DNA of 64,000 bases from an uncultured Aeriscardovia sp. (GCA_903789525.1 CAIFER010000001.1:496001-560000); one strand, 5' to 3'. Shown: positions 1-9,060, numbered from the stretch's first letter. Numbers and translations: made by a program. The notes: generated from the sequence alone by a model not told the origin.

Positions 1-539
1 CCACCGGCCAGAGCCGGATCCATAATGCGCGCTTTGTGACTTGTGGGATACGACAAACTTGCGGAAATCTCCGTCACATCGCCGATCACACCGGATGCAA
101 TGGTATCGGCAATAATCTGGCGGCTCGGCATGAACCGAGTCCATATCGCTTCAACGCACGCCTGACCAGTCTGTGCGCTGACTTTTATGACACGGCGAGC
201 CTGATCAGCATTCGCAGTAAATGCCTTCTCAACGAGAACGGCCTTGCCAGCTTTCATACACGCGATCGCTTCTTGCTCGTGCAGCGCATGCGGCGTAGCA
301 ATATAGACGATATCGACGTTCGGATCAGCTAGCAGATCTGCATAACTTCCATATGCGTGTGCGAAACCGTACCGAGCAGCAAACTGTTGCGCACGATCGA
401 GACTATTGTGCGTTGCTACAGCATATGGTGCGATCGCATCGGCATAGCGCTGATCGTGCGACATCTGGACGAGAGTGTCAGCCATTGAATGTGCAATGCT
501 GCCCAAACCGAGAATTGCAATATTGCAGCGATGTGTCAT
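1..539 (-). CDS. Gfo/Idh/MocA-family oxidoreductase (3' end outside window)
   Basis: The N-terminal 179 residues of an NAD(P)-dependent sugar-type dehydrogenase are visible; the rest lies left of the window. The protein opens with a Rossmann fold containing the dinucleotide-binding run ILGLGSIA, then DPNVDIVYIATPHALH and the LVEKAFTANADQA segment, whose EK(A/P) lysine is conserved in this family. The start ATG at 539 is preceded by a GAGGAAG ribosome binding site. It sits 36 bases after the era stop on the same strand, so it may be the last gene of the era operon or a separately acquired sugar gene. The substrate cannot be told from sequence; inositol, glucose-fructose or trans-dihydrodiol type activities all occur in this family. 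Confidence is good for the family and low for the substrate. Confidence 0.85.
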   Translation of the reverse strand, partial: MTHRCNIAILGLGSIAHSMADTLVQMSHDQRYADAIAPYAVATHNSLDRAQQFAARYGFAHAYGSYADLLADPNVDIVYIATPHALHEQEAIACMKAGKAVLVEKAFTANADQARRVIKVSAQTGQACVEAIWTRFMPSRQIIADTIASGVIGDVTEISASLSYPTSHKARIMDPALAG

Positions 540-575
540 ATTCTTCCTCACTTCATTGTTCGCGGTTGAATACTG

Positions 576-1592
576 TCACTCAAAACCAAGACGATCGAGT
601 TCCTTCGGATTCGACTGCCATCCACGAGCGACGGTGACATGCATCTCGAGATGTGCGCGTCCGCCGACAATACGTTTGATTGCCGTTCGCGTCTTTGCAC
701 GCACCCACACCAGATTTTGAGCATGCTTTCCAATAATGATCGGCTTTTGCGATGTGCGCTCCACGTACAAAGACACGAGCACACGAATCGGAGCTGGCCG
801 TCCTGCCTCATCAACTTCGCCTTCGCGTGGACGAATGATCGCATCAGTGACGGCAGCGAGCGAGTGTGGAAGCTCATCATTCAGCTTGCTCAAAAACGCC
901 CCGCGCACGATTTCGGAAATCTGCCGTTTTTCGCTCTCTTCAGCCACCACGGAATCCGGATACATTTTGGGCCCAACAGGAACAGAAGAGATGAGCACAC
1001 GCGCAACTTCGTCGACGTTATCGCCCGTCAATGCGCTCACAGGAACAATCTGCGTGAAATGCCCGAACCGATCGACATCGATGATCTTATCGACGAGCTG
1101 ATTCTTGGTGAGCCGATCGATCTTCGTCACAATCGCGATCACCGGTTTGCGCCAGTACTTCGCAGATGTAAACGGCTCATGCGGTTTGGCAAATTGACTC
1201 CCCAACTGATGGAGAATACGCTGATCACCCGGCCCTAACTTCTGATCAGCCGGGAGCACAAAACACACCGCATCGACTTCTGAAAGCGAATCCTTGACCA
1301 TATCGTCAAGCCGCTGACCGAGCAATGTGCGAGGACGATGGATACCAGGCGTGTCGACAAGAACAACTTGGCTGCCGGGCCGGTTCATGATGACACGCAA
1401 ATCATGCCGTGTCGTCTCCGGTCGATCACTCGTTACCGCGACCTTTTTGCCAACGAGTGCATTAATGAGCGTTGACTTGCCGACATTCGGCCGTCCTACG
1501 ATCGAGACAAACCCTGAACGGAAATCAGGATTGCCGGTTGTCTTCTGTGCTGCCGCGCGGGCGAGCGATTCTCGAGACTGCGTTTCAGCCAC
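576..1592 (-). CDS. era: GTPase Era
   Basis: Era is an essential GTPase that binds the 3' end of 16S rRNA and helps mature the 30S subunit. The GTPase domain shows G1 GRPNVGKS (residues 33-40), G3 DTPG (80-83) and G4 TKID (146-149). The C-terminal KH RNA-binding domain contains IIGKHAQNL near residue 287. At 338 residues it is slightly longer than the usual 300 because of a 25-residue N-terminal tail. The start is GTG at 1592 with GAAGG about seven bases upstream, overlapping the end of the CorC-like gene by eight bases. The order phoH-ybeY-corC-era is conserved in Actinobacteria; recO and uppS, which often follow, are not here. Confidence 0.96.
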   Translation of the reverse strand: MAETQSRESLARAAAQKTTGNPDFRSGFVSIVGRPNVGKSTLINALVGKKVAVTSDRPETTRHDLRVIMNRPGSQVVLVDTPGIHRPRTLLGQRLDDMVKDSLSEVDAVCFVLPADQKLGPGDQRILHQLGSQFAKPHEPFTSAKYWRKPVIAIVTKIDRLTKNQLVDKIIDVDRFGHFTQIVPVSALTGDNVDEVARVLISSVPVGPKMYPDSVVAEESEKRQISEIVRGAFLSKLNDELPHSLAAVTDAIIRPREGEVDEAGRPAPIRVLVSLYVERTSQKPIIIGKHAQNLVWVRAKTRTAIKRIVGGRAHLEMHVTVARGWQSNPKELDRLGFE

Positions 1593-3069
1593 GATGTACC
1601 TTCTTTTCTGACTTCAGCGAATGATCCTCATCCTGAGATTTTCCAGGTGCCTTGGCATCGTGCGACGGCTGAGATGTATCAGCAGCGGATTGATCTGCCT
1701 TTTCGTCTGCCACGATCGGATTGCTCGTCAGCTCGACAGCAGACTTCACTGGCTCAATGCGCAACATCGACACGCGCTTACGCCGACCCGACTGTCCTAT
1801 CGCGGTCAGCTTGAGCCCATGTGTTTGCGCGGATTCGCCGACAACAGGCACATGCCCGAGGATCTTCGTCAGCAAACCAAAGACAGTATCGACGTCATCC
1901 TCGTCCATGTCGATTTCAAAGATCTCTTCCACATCGGCAATCGGTGTGCGGGACGGCATGTTCCACACATCTGGCGAGACTTCCACTGACTCAATCTTGT
2001 CGGACTTCTCATTCTCGTCCTCAAGCTCACCGACGATCTGCTCGATCGCGTCTTCGATCGTCACCAGGCCTGAAATCCCGCCATACTCGTCAAAGACCAT
2101 TGCAATGTGCTCATGCTCTTGTTGCATCTGATGGAAGAGATCATCAACCGGCTTTGACTCAGGGACGAGAAGCGGCTTGCGGGCGAGCGACTTAATCGGT
2201 TTCGACGTGTCGTTCGGATTGAGCGCCACCAAGTTCACTGCATCCTTGATGTACGCGATACCGACGAGATCATCTGGCGTATCACCGACGACCGGCAGGC
2301 GAGAAAAACCTGAACGAGAAAACAGTTTGAGTGCCTGAGTGACACTTTCGTCTTCGCCAATGCACACCATATCAGTGCGCGGAACCATGATTTCACGAGT
2401 CAACGTATCAGAAAGCGAAACGACATTGCGCAACATCTCGGCTACAGCTGGGTCGAAATCGCCACCTTCGATCATGCGATCGACGATGGCGCGAGATTGC
2501 TCGTTGTGGATGCGCTCAATTTCCTCATCATCGCTGAGATTGCCATCACCTTCACGCTGAAACGACTGACGTAATCCTGAAATCTTGGCAAATGGCGTGA
2601 TTGCGTGGACTGCTGTCATCATGCGCGAATGTTTGATCATGATTTCGAGAGGACGAGCAACTCCTGCCATGCGCGGACGCGCCAGAATAGACAGGAATCC
2701 GACAAGCAGCGCAGCCACGACACCAACAACGAGATAGATCCACAGCTCACTTGTGAACTGTGCAACAATGACGGCAACGCACACACCTGTCAGCACGTTC
2801 ATCACGATCCGCCAGAACGATGCGGCGGATGAGGCTTCATTCCGGGCAGCGACAAGCTTTTGAACTTGAGCGATGCGCTTGAGTCTGCGTGTTCGCTCAA
2901 AATCAGTCAGCTTTGTATCCATCTGAGTTTTGAGTGAACGATTATTCAGCTCCGTACGGGTGACGCGAGCAACTGCGGCTTCTTGGCCTGCCAACGCCAT
3001 GGAAAACCAAATACTGAGAATGATTGCAATTCCTAGTACGACACAGATAACGATCTGTTCAGCTGACAT
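1585..3069 (-). CDS. CorC/HlyC-type CBS-domain membrane protein (UPF0053)
   Basis: This is a membrane protein of the CNNM/CorC family, whose members are linked to divalent cation efflux. It has an N-terminal transmembrane helix (about residues 5-27), a charged linker, and further hydrophobic segments around residues 85-130. Two CBS domains follow, beginning at REIMVPRTDMV near residue 225, and then a CorC_HlyC transporter-associated domain. The last 60 residues are a polar, lysine- and serine-rich tail. I place the start at ATG 3069, which has AAGGGA eight bases upstream; a GTG at 3075 overlaps the ybeY stop (GTGA) and is the alternative. The membrane part is weaker than in classical CNNM proteins, so the transport role is inferred from the family only. 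Confidence 0.85.
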   Translation of the reverse strand: MSAEQIVICVVLGIAIILSIWFSMALAGQEAAVARVTRTELNNRSLKTQMDTKLTDFERTRRLKRIAQVQKLVAARNEASSAASFWRIVMNVLTGVCVAVIVAQFTSELWIYLVVGVVAALLVGFLSILARPRMAGVARPLEIMIKHSRMMTAVHAITPFAKISGLRQSFQREGDGNLSDDEEIERIHNEQSRAIVDRMIEGGDFDPAVAEMLRNVVSLSDTLTREIMVPRTDMVCIGEDESVTQALKLFSRSGFSRLPVVGDTPDDLVGIAYIKDAVNLVALNPNDTSKPIKSLARKPLLVPESKPVDDLFHQMQQEHEHIAMVFDEYGGISGLVTIEDAIEQIVGELEDENEKSDKIESVEVSPDVWNMPSRTPIADVEEIFEIDMDEDDVDTVFGLLTKILGHVPVVGESAQTHGLKLTAIGQSGRRKRVSMLRIEPVKSAVELTSNPIVADEKADQSAADTSQPSHDAKAPGKSQDEDHSLKSEKKVHRG

Positions 3070-3071
3070 GT

Positions 3072-3719
3072 TCACTGTCCCTTCTGACCGGACTCAGTGC
3101 CATCGTCTGATGTGTTCGATTGATCTGATTCATCAGGTTTGAGATCTGAAGCTCCTCCACGAATCATTTTCTCATGCCCTGGCTGAATATGTTCTGGATG
3201 CTGCTGCCAATAGCGTGCGAGCATATCAGGGGATCCTGGTAGTGGCGTGATGTCAGTGAGCTTGCCTGATCGCTGCGCCAAAAAAGTGAGCATGAGTTGA
3301 CGCTGAAGTGTAAACATCTGATGCTCTTGCTGATTCGTGGTGTGGTCAAAGCCGAGTAAATGCAAAATACCGTGTGCCGTGAGCAGCAGCATCTCTTCAA
3401 CCGCTGAATGACCTGCCGCTTGGGCTTGTTGTGCCGCCACATCAGGGCAAATGACGATATCGCCAAGAATACCGGCCGGCGTCACATCTCCATCACTGCC
3501 AGGACGCAACTCGTCCATCGGAAAGCTCATCACGTCAGTCGGACCTGCAAGATTCATCCAATGCTCATGCAACTGGGCTATCGGCTCTGGGTCGACAAAA
3601 GTAATTGACAGCTCTGCGTCTGGGCTGACCTTCATCTGATCCAACACCCACAGACCGAGGTCTGAGAATTCCTTTGGATCGATCTGCCACTGCGTCTCAT
3701 TGGCGACTTCAACGCTCAT
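3072..3719 (-). CDS. ybeY: Endoribonuclease YbeY (rRNA maturation factor)
   Basis: YbeY is a zinc-dependent endoribonuclease involved in 16S rRNA 3' maturation and ribosome quality control. The diagnostic metal site H-x3-H-x5-H is present as H116, H120 and H126 in the run [11 protein letters not shown], and the upstream strand [10 protein letters not shown] is also typical. The protein has 215 residues; most homologues have 150-180, and the excess is a polar, Ser/Asp-rich C-terminal tail after about residue 165. The start ATG has AAAGGCG upstream and overlaps the phoH end by 11 bases. It lies between phoH and the CorC-like gene, as in most Actinobacteria, which supports the assignment. Confidence 0.94.
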   Translation of the reverse strand: MSVEVANETQWQIDPKEFSDLGLWVLDQMKVSPDAELSITFVDPEPIAQLHEHWMNLAGPTDVMSFPMDELRPGSDGDVTPAGILGDIVICPDVAAQQAQAAGHSAVEEMLLLTAHGILHLLGFDHTTNQQEHQMFTLQRQLMLTFLAQRSGKLTDITPLPGSPDMLARYWQQHPEHIQPGHEKMIRGGASDLKPDESDQSNTSDDGTESGQKGQ

Positions 3720-4923
3720 TTTTCGCCTTTCGGCCGTTTTGTGAGTATGTGTTATATGCTTCTACGATCTTGCCGACGAGTGAATGACGAACAACGTCAG
3801 CTGACGTCAACTGCACGAACGCAATGTGATCAATCCCACGCAGAATCGAGTGAATCGTGCGCAATCCTGAGCGCCGAACCGCCAGATCAACTTGCGTAGA
3901 ATCGCCCGTGACAACCATCTTCGTATTAAAACCAAGACGTGTCAGAAACATTTTCATCTGCTGCTCGGTCGTGTTCTGCGCCTCGTCGAGGATCACAAAA
4001 GCGTCGTTGAGCGTCCGACCGCGCATGTATGCCAACGGAGCAACCTCGATCGCGCCGTCTTCCAGTTCATGGTGCATTTGCTCCGGACCGAGCATATCGG
4101 TTAAAGCATCATACAGTGGGCGAAGATACGGATCAATCTTGTCATTGAGCGTTCCAGGCAGAAAACCAAGGTTCTCCCCTGCCTCCACCGCCGGACGCGT
4201 CAAAATAATACGGCGGACACGATGTGCTTCAAATGCTTGCACAGCTTTAGCGACAGCAAGATATGTTTTACCTGTTCCAGCCGGGCCGATACCGAACGTA
4301 ATGATGTTGCGCTCGATTTGCCGCACATAGCGTGCTTGCCCTGCGGTCTTCGGTCGAACTGGAACACCACGCGCAAACGTGATCGGCGCAGCGTCTCCCT
4401 CCACGGCAGTCGAATTGACAGCATCGTTACTCGCGGTATTTACCGTGTTATTTACGTTTGCAGTGTGTTCGACATGATGAGCTGGAGCAAATCCGTCACG
4501 CCGCTGATCGCTGAGGGTACGGCGTTGCGGAGTTTTTCCACTCGTCGCCCGATGATACCGGTGATCCACGTCACGCTGATGCGTATTTTCTTCGAGACGA
4601 TGTGCACGCGGTCGGGCTGTCAACATGCGACCCACGGAGTCAGCAGAGTACGGTTCATGCGCCTGCGCAGCCGTAATAAGACGATGCATGAGGTGGACTG
4701 CTTCTATTGCATCCGGCTCGTCTGAAGCGGAATGACTAATGATGGAGATCACAGAACCGCGGACGACAAACGCCAGATGAGGATATGCCCGCTCCACTTC
4801 CCGCAACACCGAATCAACCGGCCCCAAGATGAGAGTCGGATCTGTTCCCTCTGGAATGTGGACACGCCGCGTGGCAGAACTGCGATAGCTGCCAGCATTT
4901 TCGGACATCGAGCGCTCGCTCAC
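3709..4923 (-). CDS. phoH: PhoH-like P-loop ATPase
   Basis: A cytoplasmic ATPase of the PhoH family. Walker A is GPAGTGKT at residues 223-230 and Walker B is VILDEAQN near residue 318, followed by TGDSTQVDL. Ahead of the ATPase domain is a 200-residue region with a small alpha/beta domain (about residues 25-90) and then a low-complexity Thr/Asn/His linker, which makes the protein longer (404 residues) than the usual 320-350. The start is GTG 4923, overlapping the HIT gene stop as GTGA; an ATG at 4908 is possible. PhoH proteins have been associated with phosphate starvation and RNA metabolism, and its fixed link to ybeY and era points to RNA processing. Confidence 0.93.
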   Translation of the reverse strand: MSERSMSENAGSYRSSATRRVHIPEGTDPTLILGPVDSVLREVERAYPHLAFVVRGSVISIISHSASDEPDAIEAVHLMHRLITAAQAHEPYSADSVGRMLTARPRAHRLEENTHQRDVDHRYHRATSGKTPQRRTLSDQRRDGFAPAHHVEHTANVNNTVNTASNDAVNSTAVEGDAAPITFARGVPVRPKTAGQARYVRQIERNIITFGIGPAGTGKTYLAVAKAVQAFEAHRVRRIILTRPAVEAGENLGFLPGTLNDKIDPYLRPLYDALTDMLGPEQMHHELEDGAIEVAPLAYMRGRTLNDAFVILDEAQNTTEQQMKMFLTRLGFNTKMVVTGDSTQVDLAVRRSGLRTIHSILRGIDHIAFVQLTSADVVRHSLVGKIVEAYNTYSQNGRKAKNER

Positions 4924-5255
4924 TCTGGCAGCACCTCACCCGTCAGCACGTGAGCATGAACATGGAAGACAGATTGACCGGCATTCTTACCTGTGTTGAA
5001 GATAAGCCTATACGAGCCATCAGCCTCATCAGTGGCAATCTTTTGAGCAACTTCAACCATATGCGACAACGTCAGTGGAGCTTTCTTCGCCAACTCATCA
5101 ACAGATGCATAATGCACCTTCGGGACGATCAGCACGTGAACCTTTGCCTTCGGATGAATATCGCGGAATGCATAGACCTGATCGTCTTCATACACCTTCG
5201 TGCTCGGAACTTCCCCAGCAATAATCTTGCAAAATAGGCAATCCGAATGAGCCAT
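4920..5255 (-). CDS. HIT-domain nucleotide hydrolase
   Basis: A 111-residue histidine-triad protein of the HinT type, which hydrolyses purine nucleotide phosphoramidates such as adenylyl-lysine adducts. The [13 protein letters not shown] opening and the HVHAHVL triad near the C-terminus are both present. I start it at ATG 5255 because AAAGG lies seven bases upstream and the protein then begins in the usual way for the family; an in-frame start six codons earlier (5273) has no better support. It is the first gene of a run with phoH, ybeY, the CorC-like gene and era, all nearly or actually overlapping, so they are probably cotranscribed. Confidence 0.94.
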   Translation of the reverse strand: MAHSDCLFCKIIAGEVPSTKVYEDDQVYAFRDIHPKAKVHVLIVPKVHYASVDELAKKAPLTLSHMVEVAQKIATDEADGSYRLIFNTGKNAGQSVFHVHAHVLTGEVLPE

Positions 5256-5390
5256 GTGTGCACCTTTCTTCAACAGCTCCAGTACTTTCTACTGCCATTG
5301 TGTCACTTAGTATCAACGCTTCTCGGCTACCAGCTGAAGACATGAAGACACGCTGATTGCCACACAGCACTTTTTCTTTTCGTCACATCA

Positions 5391-5399
5391 TGCTATAGT
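5391..5399 (+). promoter_or_regulatory. Extended -10 promoter of tRNA-Leu
   Basis: TGC-TATAGT, an extended -10 box, lies 27 bases before the mature tRNA-Leu 5' end. No convincing -35 is seen. The identical TGCTATAGT lies upstream of the tRNA-Pro gene near 60.2 kb, which supports it as a real promoter element. Confidence 0.5.
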
Positions 5400-5425
5400 G
5401 TGTGATGTTGCCATTAAGGCGATGT

Positions 5426-5514
5426 GTCCGGGTGGCGGAATGGTAGACGCGCTAGCTTGAGGTGCTAGTGGCCATTTTTGAACGGCCGTGCGGGTTCAAC
5501 TCCCGCTCCGGACA
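5426..5514 (+). tRNA. tRNA-Leu (GAG)
   Basis: The 89-base sequence folds as a class II tRNA. The acceptor stem pairs GTCCGGG with TCCGGAC (one G-T wobble) with discriminator A. The D arm has GGTAGAC, the anticodon loop is TTGAGGT giving GAG, the long variable arm is GGCC/GGCC-like, and the T arm carries GTTCAAC. It reads CUC and CUU. CCA is not encoded; the base run CTTTTTATTT follows directly and may end transcription. Confidence 0.96.
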
Positions 5515-5599
5515 CTTTTTATTTCTCGTATTTATTTCATTTCTTCTTTCTCGCGTTCGGTGGGATTATTAGTGCTTTCGGCGTGATCATTGAGCTGTA

Positions 5600-6286
5600 T
5601 TACGCTCTCTTCTCCTTATGCGCAGCTAAATAGTCGAGAAGAGCAAAGACGGCACGCTTATTTTCAGCCGGAACGCCATGTGCAATGATGTCCTGTGCAC
5701 TTTGATGAAGGTCATTGTTTTCGACCGGGTAATCACTGTCATTGCAAGCAATCTCCCGAACATTATCCACATCTGGCTCACAGTGAAACTGCAGGCCGAC
5801 TACGTTGCCGTGATACACGAATCCCTGGTTTTCTACAAGATCACTGCTGAACAGTAGATGCGCACCCGTCGGAATAGCGAACATATCTTGATGCCAGTGC
5901 AAAACGGTCATCTTTTCCGGTAAACCAGGTATTGAATGATCCTTCAGGTAGACAGGAGCCCATCCGACCTCTTTATGCGGTGATGCACTCACTGATGCAC
6001 CGAGGATGACGGCAATCTGCTGTGCTCCAAAGCACACACCTAAAACTGGCTTCCCTACGCGCATAACTTTCTCGATCAGCTCACGTTCGGGTTTAATCCA
6101 CGGATCTGAATCATACGGATTTGCTGGGCTTCCGAGGACGACAAGCAAATCTGTCTCAGCTTCGGTCGGGAATTTTCCGAACGTTTCTGGATGATAAACC
6201 CACGTTTCATGTCCGCGCGCCTGTGCCCACTCTTGAATCATGCCCGGACCTTCGTTAGCAACATGTTGGATCACGCTGATTCTCAT
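5600..6286 (-). CDS. Class I glutamine amidotransferase domain protein
   Basis: A free-standing 228-residue glutamine amidotransferase-like protein. The catalytic triad is visible: nucleophile Cys85 in GVCFGAQ, and His168 and Glu170 in QFHCEP. Stand-alone members of this group include GMP synthase-like and gamma-glutamyl amide-hydrolysing proteins; the physiological partner or substrate is unknown. The C-terminal 50 residues are helical and lack the synthetase half found in GuaA, which is encoded separately near 35 kb. The gene is divergent from the downstream RNA methyltransferase gene and shares an 80-base promoter region with it. Confidence 0.85.
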   Translation of the reverse strand: MRISVIQHVANEGPGMIQEWAQARGHETWVYHPETFGKFPTEAETDLLVVLGSPANPYDSDPWIKPERELIEKVMRVGKPVLGVCFGAQQIAVILGASVSASPHKEVGWAPVYLKDHSIPGLPEKMTVLHWHQDMFAIPTGAHLLFSSDLVENQGFVYHGNVVGLQFHCEPDVDNVREIACNDSDYPVENNDLHQSAQDIIAHGVPAENKRAVFALLDYLAAHKEKRA

Positions 6287-6320
6287 TTTTCACCTTTCCT
6301 TGGGCATACTTACCCCACAT

Positions 6321-6346
6321 ATTTACCGTTGATATTTACCCTTGAT
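6321..6346. repeat. Tandem 13-bp direct repeat in divergent promoter region
   Basis: ATTTACCGTTGAT (6321-6333) is followed immediately by ATTTACCCTTGAT (6334-6346), one mismatch in 13. The pair lies between the glutamine amidotransferase gene and the RNA methyltransferase gene, which diverge. It could be a tandem activator or repressor site. What binds is unknown. Confidence 0.5.
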
Positions 6347-6368
6347 AGCGACGTTCTACGCTAGAACC

Positions 6369-7244
6369 ATGCAGTTTATCAAAATCAGCACACTTGACGA
6401 CCCACGGCTGAAAGCATACGTGTCACTAACGGAACTCCAATTGCGCAACCGTCTCGAACCGAGTAAAGGCATCTTCATCGCTGAACAGCCTAAAGTCATT
6501 GACCGTGCACTTGACGCCCATGTCCAACCGCTTTCATTTTTGATTGAAGCGAAATGGATCGATACTATGGCTTCAGAATTCTCTTATGTCGATCATGTGT
6601 GGGGACCCGATGTTCCTGTTTTTATCGGTAATGAGCAGCTGCTGACGCAACTGACCGGTTATCGTCTCAATCGTGGTGCCTTGTGCGCTATGCGTCGATG
6701 GAAATTACCGAGCGTCGAAGAGATTTGCGTCCATGCTCGCCGTATTGCCGTCCTCGAAAACATTGTGAATCACGAGAATATTGGTGCAATCATGCGCTCA
6801 GCAGCAGCACTCGATGTGGATGCTGTTTTGGTTACTCCATCGTGTGCAGATCCCCTCTACCGGCGAGCTGTCCGTGTTTCAATGGGAACATGTTTTCAAG
6901 TTCCGTGGACGCGTATTGGTGGTGACAACCGGCACACATGGCCGCATCCTGGACTCGACAGGCTGGAATCACTGGGATTTACGACAGTCGCAATGGCGCT
7001 GACGGACGATTCAATCGGGCTCGATGAACTGTCCGATCGCACGCACAGTCCTGCTACCGATCCCAGCCATATTGACAAACTAGCGCTCATCTTCGGTACT
7101 GAAGGAACTGGGCTCCTGAAGTCGACCATCCGCGATGCGGACATAACCGTTAAGATCCCTATGAGTCACAACGTCGATTCCCTCAACGTCGCCGCATCTT
7201 CAGCCGTTGCCTTCTGGGCAACACGGCCACACACTGCTCGGTAA
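6369..7244 (+). CDS. SpoU/TrmH-family RNA 2'-O-methyltransferase
   Basis: An SAM-dependent RNA ribose methyltransferase of the SPOUT superfamily. Motif 1 is the NHENIGAIMRSA segment, motif 2 is IFGTEGTGL, and motif 3 is the IPMSHNVDSLNVAASSAVA knot segment, which binds SAM. The N-terminal 100 residues form the substrate-recognition domain seen in TrmH/RlmB relatives. I use ATG 6369, where homology-like sequence begins; there is no clear ribosome binding site, so the message may be leaderless or start at 6342. It is a single gene in plus orientation, ending just before a terminator that serves the opposite strand. The target RNA cannot be told from sequence. Confidence 0.9.
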   Translation: MQFIKISTLDDPRLKAYVSLTELQLRNRLEPSKGIFIAEQPKVIDRALDAHVQPLSFLIEAKWIDTMASEFSYVDHVWGPDVPVFIGNEQLLTQLTGYRLNRGALCAMRRWKLPSVEEICVHARRIAVLENIVNHENIGAIMRSAAALDVDAVLVTPSCADPLYRRAVRVSMGTCFQVPWTRIGGDNRHTWPHPGLDRLESLGFTTVAMALTDDSIGLDELSDRTHSPATDPSHIDKLALIFGTEGTGLLKSTIRDADITVKIPMSHNVDSLNVAASSAVAFWATRPHTAR

Positions 7245-7254
7245 CTGAGTAATA

Positions 7255-7294
7255 CAAAAATGGCCTCGATGAGGATTATTCCCCACCGAGGCCA
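7255..7294 (-). terminator. Terminator of the uracil permease gene
   Basis: An 8-bp stem TGGCCTCG/CGAGGCCA (7261-7268 with 7287-7294) is followed on the minus strand by TTTTT. It lies between two convergent genes, 20 bases after the permease stop. Confidence 0.85.
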
Positions 7295-7314
7295 ATTCAC
7301 AGATCACATCGTAT

Positions 7315-8805
7315 TTATTGTGCAGAATGAGTTGTGCTCGTCGATTGACGAGACTTCTTCACGTCTTTCTTCTGGCTTTCCAGCTCGGTGACCTGCTCCT
7401 GATGCTCAACGCGACCAGCGAGATCACCCACTCCCGCGCCAGATGCATCAGCAACCTGTGCCTGTGCCTTCTCTGGCAGAACAGTTCCACACAGACGACC
7501 AAGCCAATACAGACCGTGATAGAGAACAAGGCACAGAACCGAACCGATTGCGATGCCGTTAAACGTGACACCCTTGACGGCGAAGGTGAAGTCTGCGATG
7601 CCGACGATCATCGTGACAGCTGCGATCGCCAAGTTGACGTTCTTCGAGAAATCAACGTGATTCTCAACCCAGATGCGCACACCGAGCATGCCGATCATGC
7701 CGTACAGCAAAGTCGTGACGCCGCCGAGCACGCCTGCCGGAATCGTGTTGATAATCGCACCGAACTTCGGGCACAGCGAGAGGATGAATGCGAAGGCTGC
7801 AGCGAACCAATATGCCGCGCTTGAGTACACCTTCGTGGCCGCCATCACGCCGATGTTCTCAGCGTACGTGGTGGTGCCAGAGCCGCCGCCGAAACCTGCA
7901 AATGTCGTACCAAGGCCATCAGCGAACAGAGACATGCCAATCTGATCGTCGTAATTGCGACCTGTCATGAGAGCAACGGACTTGACGTGACCAACGTTTT
8001 CAGCGATGAGGACGAGGACGACTGGGATGAACATGGCGAGAACAGACCAGTCAACGATTGGCAGATGGAATTGCGGCCATCCGATCCATGCGGCCTTCTC
8101 CACCGGTGTGAAGTCAACCTGATGCGTGCACACTGCGAAAATGTATCCGACAATGACACCGAGCAGAATGTTGAGACGACCAATCAGTCCGCGGAAAAGC
8201 ACAGAAATGAGCAGAACAGCAGCGAGCGTGATGATCGCTGTCACTGCAGAACTCGCGGTTGCACCTTTCGGTGTCTTCGCATTCCAGTTGTTCCACACGC
8301 TAGGAGCGAGGTTAAAGCCGATGATGGAAACGATGCTGCCTGTCACAATCGGCGGCATGATGATGTCGATCCACTTGGAACCGGCGAAATGCACGATCAA
8401 GCCAATGAGAGCCAGGGTAATGCCGGTGCACATGATGCCGAACGATGCGCGTGCAATGCCGTTCAAGCCCGTGAAACGTGCTGTCACCGCTGTAATAGGT
8501 GCGATGAAACCGAAGGAGCTACCGAGGTAGCTTGGCAGCCTGTTTTTGTTGATCAGCAGGAAGAGTGCCGTTGACATTGCTGTGAAGAACAGTGTTGTTG
8601 ACGGATCAAATCCTGTCAGAATCGGAACGAGGAATGTTGCTCCAAACATTGCGATGACGTGCTGAGCGCCAATGCCAGCTGTGCGACCCCATGTCAAACG
8701 TTCATCAGGAGCAACAACTTCACCTGGCCCCAGGTGCTTGCCGTCCCCGTGGAGCTTCCATGTAAACATATTGTGTTTGACAGATTGATTTGGTTTTTCT
8801 GCCAT
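7315..8805 (-). CDS. uraA: Uracil permease, NCS2 family
   Basis: A 496-residue nucleobase:cation symporter of the NCS2 (uracil/xanthine) family, with about 14 hydrophobic segments in the membrane. The family signature is seen in the AENVGHVKS motif and the GGGSGTTTYAENIGVMA segment, whose residues line the substrate site in E. coli UraA. The polar N-terminal 30 residues and the C-terminal 55 residues are cytoplasmic tails, the latter rich in Gln, Glu and Lys and longer than usual. Uracil is the most likely substrate because the sequence resembles UraA/PyrP more than the xanthine permease encoded near 29 kb. The ATG has a GGAAGGA ribosome binding site directly beside a strong GC hairpin, and a 425-base leader region precedes the gene. 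Confidence 0.9.
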   Translation of the reverse strand: MAEKPNQSVKHNMFTWKLHGDGKHLGPGEVVAPDERLTWGRTAGIGAQHVIAMFGATFLVPILTGFDPSTTLFFTAMSTALFLLINKNRLPSYLGSSFGFIAPITAVTARFTGLNGIARASFGIMCTGITLALIGLIVHFAGSKWIDIIMPPIVTGSIVSIIGFNLAPSVWNNWNAKTPKGATASSAVTAIITLAAVLLISVLFRGLIGRLNILLGVIVGYIFAVCTHQVDFTPVEKAAWIGWPQFHLPIVDWSVLAMFIPVVLVLIAENVGHVKSVALMTGRNYDDQIGMSLFADGLGTTFAGFGGGSGTTTYAENIGVMAATKVYSSAAYWFAAAFAFILSLCPKFGAIINTIPAGVLGGVTTLLYGMIGMLGVRIWVENHVDFSKNVNLAIAAVTMIVGIADFTFAVKGVTFNGIAIGSVLCLVLYHGLYWLGRLCGTVLPEKAQAQVADASGAGVGDLAGRVEHQEQVTELESQKKDVKKSRQSTSTTHSAQ

Positions 8806-8818
8806 AATGGTGTCCTTC

Positions 8819-8840
8819 CGCGCTGCCCACCGGGCTCGCG
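8819..8840 (-). promoter_or_regulatory. GC hairpin next to the uraA ribosome binding site
   Basis: CGCG (8837-8840) pairs with CGCG (8819-8822) and GCCC with GGGC (8832-8835 with 8825-8828), with a small internal bulge and a 3-base loop. The permease ribosome binding site TCCTTCC (plus strand, 8812-8818) begins one base beyond the stem. Such placement can affect ribosome access, which would suit uracil-dependent control; that is inference. Confidence 0.45.
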
Positions 8841-8980
8841 CATTTCATACGACCGCCGCAACCTGCGACAATCTTCAGAACGGTTCAAGCTGTGAGGTAC
8901 ACCTTTAAGCTTGTGCCGTAGGCATAATATGGCACGAATGAGAACAACACATGACAGTGATGTAACAAATATGCTACACA

Positions 8981-9009
8981 ATAATTTGACTCCACCCACA
9001 AACTGTCAA
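8981..9009 (-). promoter_or_regulatory. Candidate promoter of uraA
   Basis: On the minus strand TTGACA (9009-9004) is a perfect -35 box; a 17-base spacer leads to AATTAT (8986-8981), a 4/6 match to the -10 consensus. Transcription would begin near 8974, leaving a leader of about 170 bases. Confidence 0.45.
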
Positions 9010-9060
9010 GAACAGTGGAGCCATTAGGTTATCACTTCATCCAGATTCGCGCAACTTGCA

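Noticed and set aside
5426-5600. tRNA-Leu as an integration site for a mobile element
   Set aside because: No repeat of the tRNA 3' end and no integrase gene follow; the next genes are ordinary chromosomal ones.
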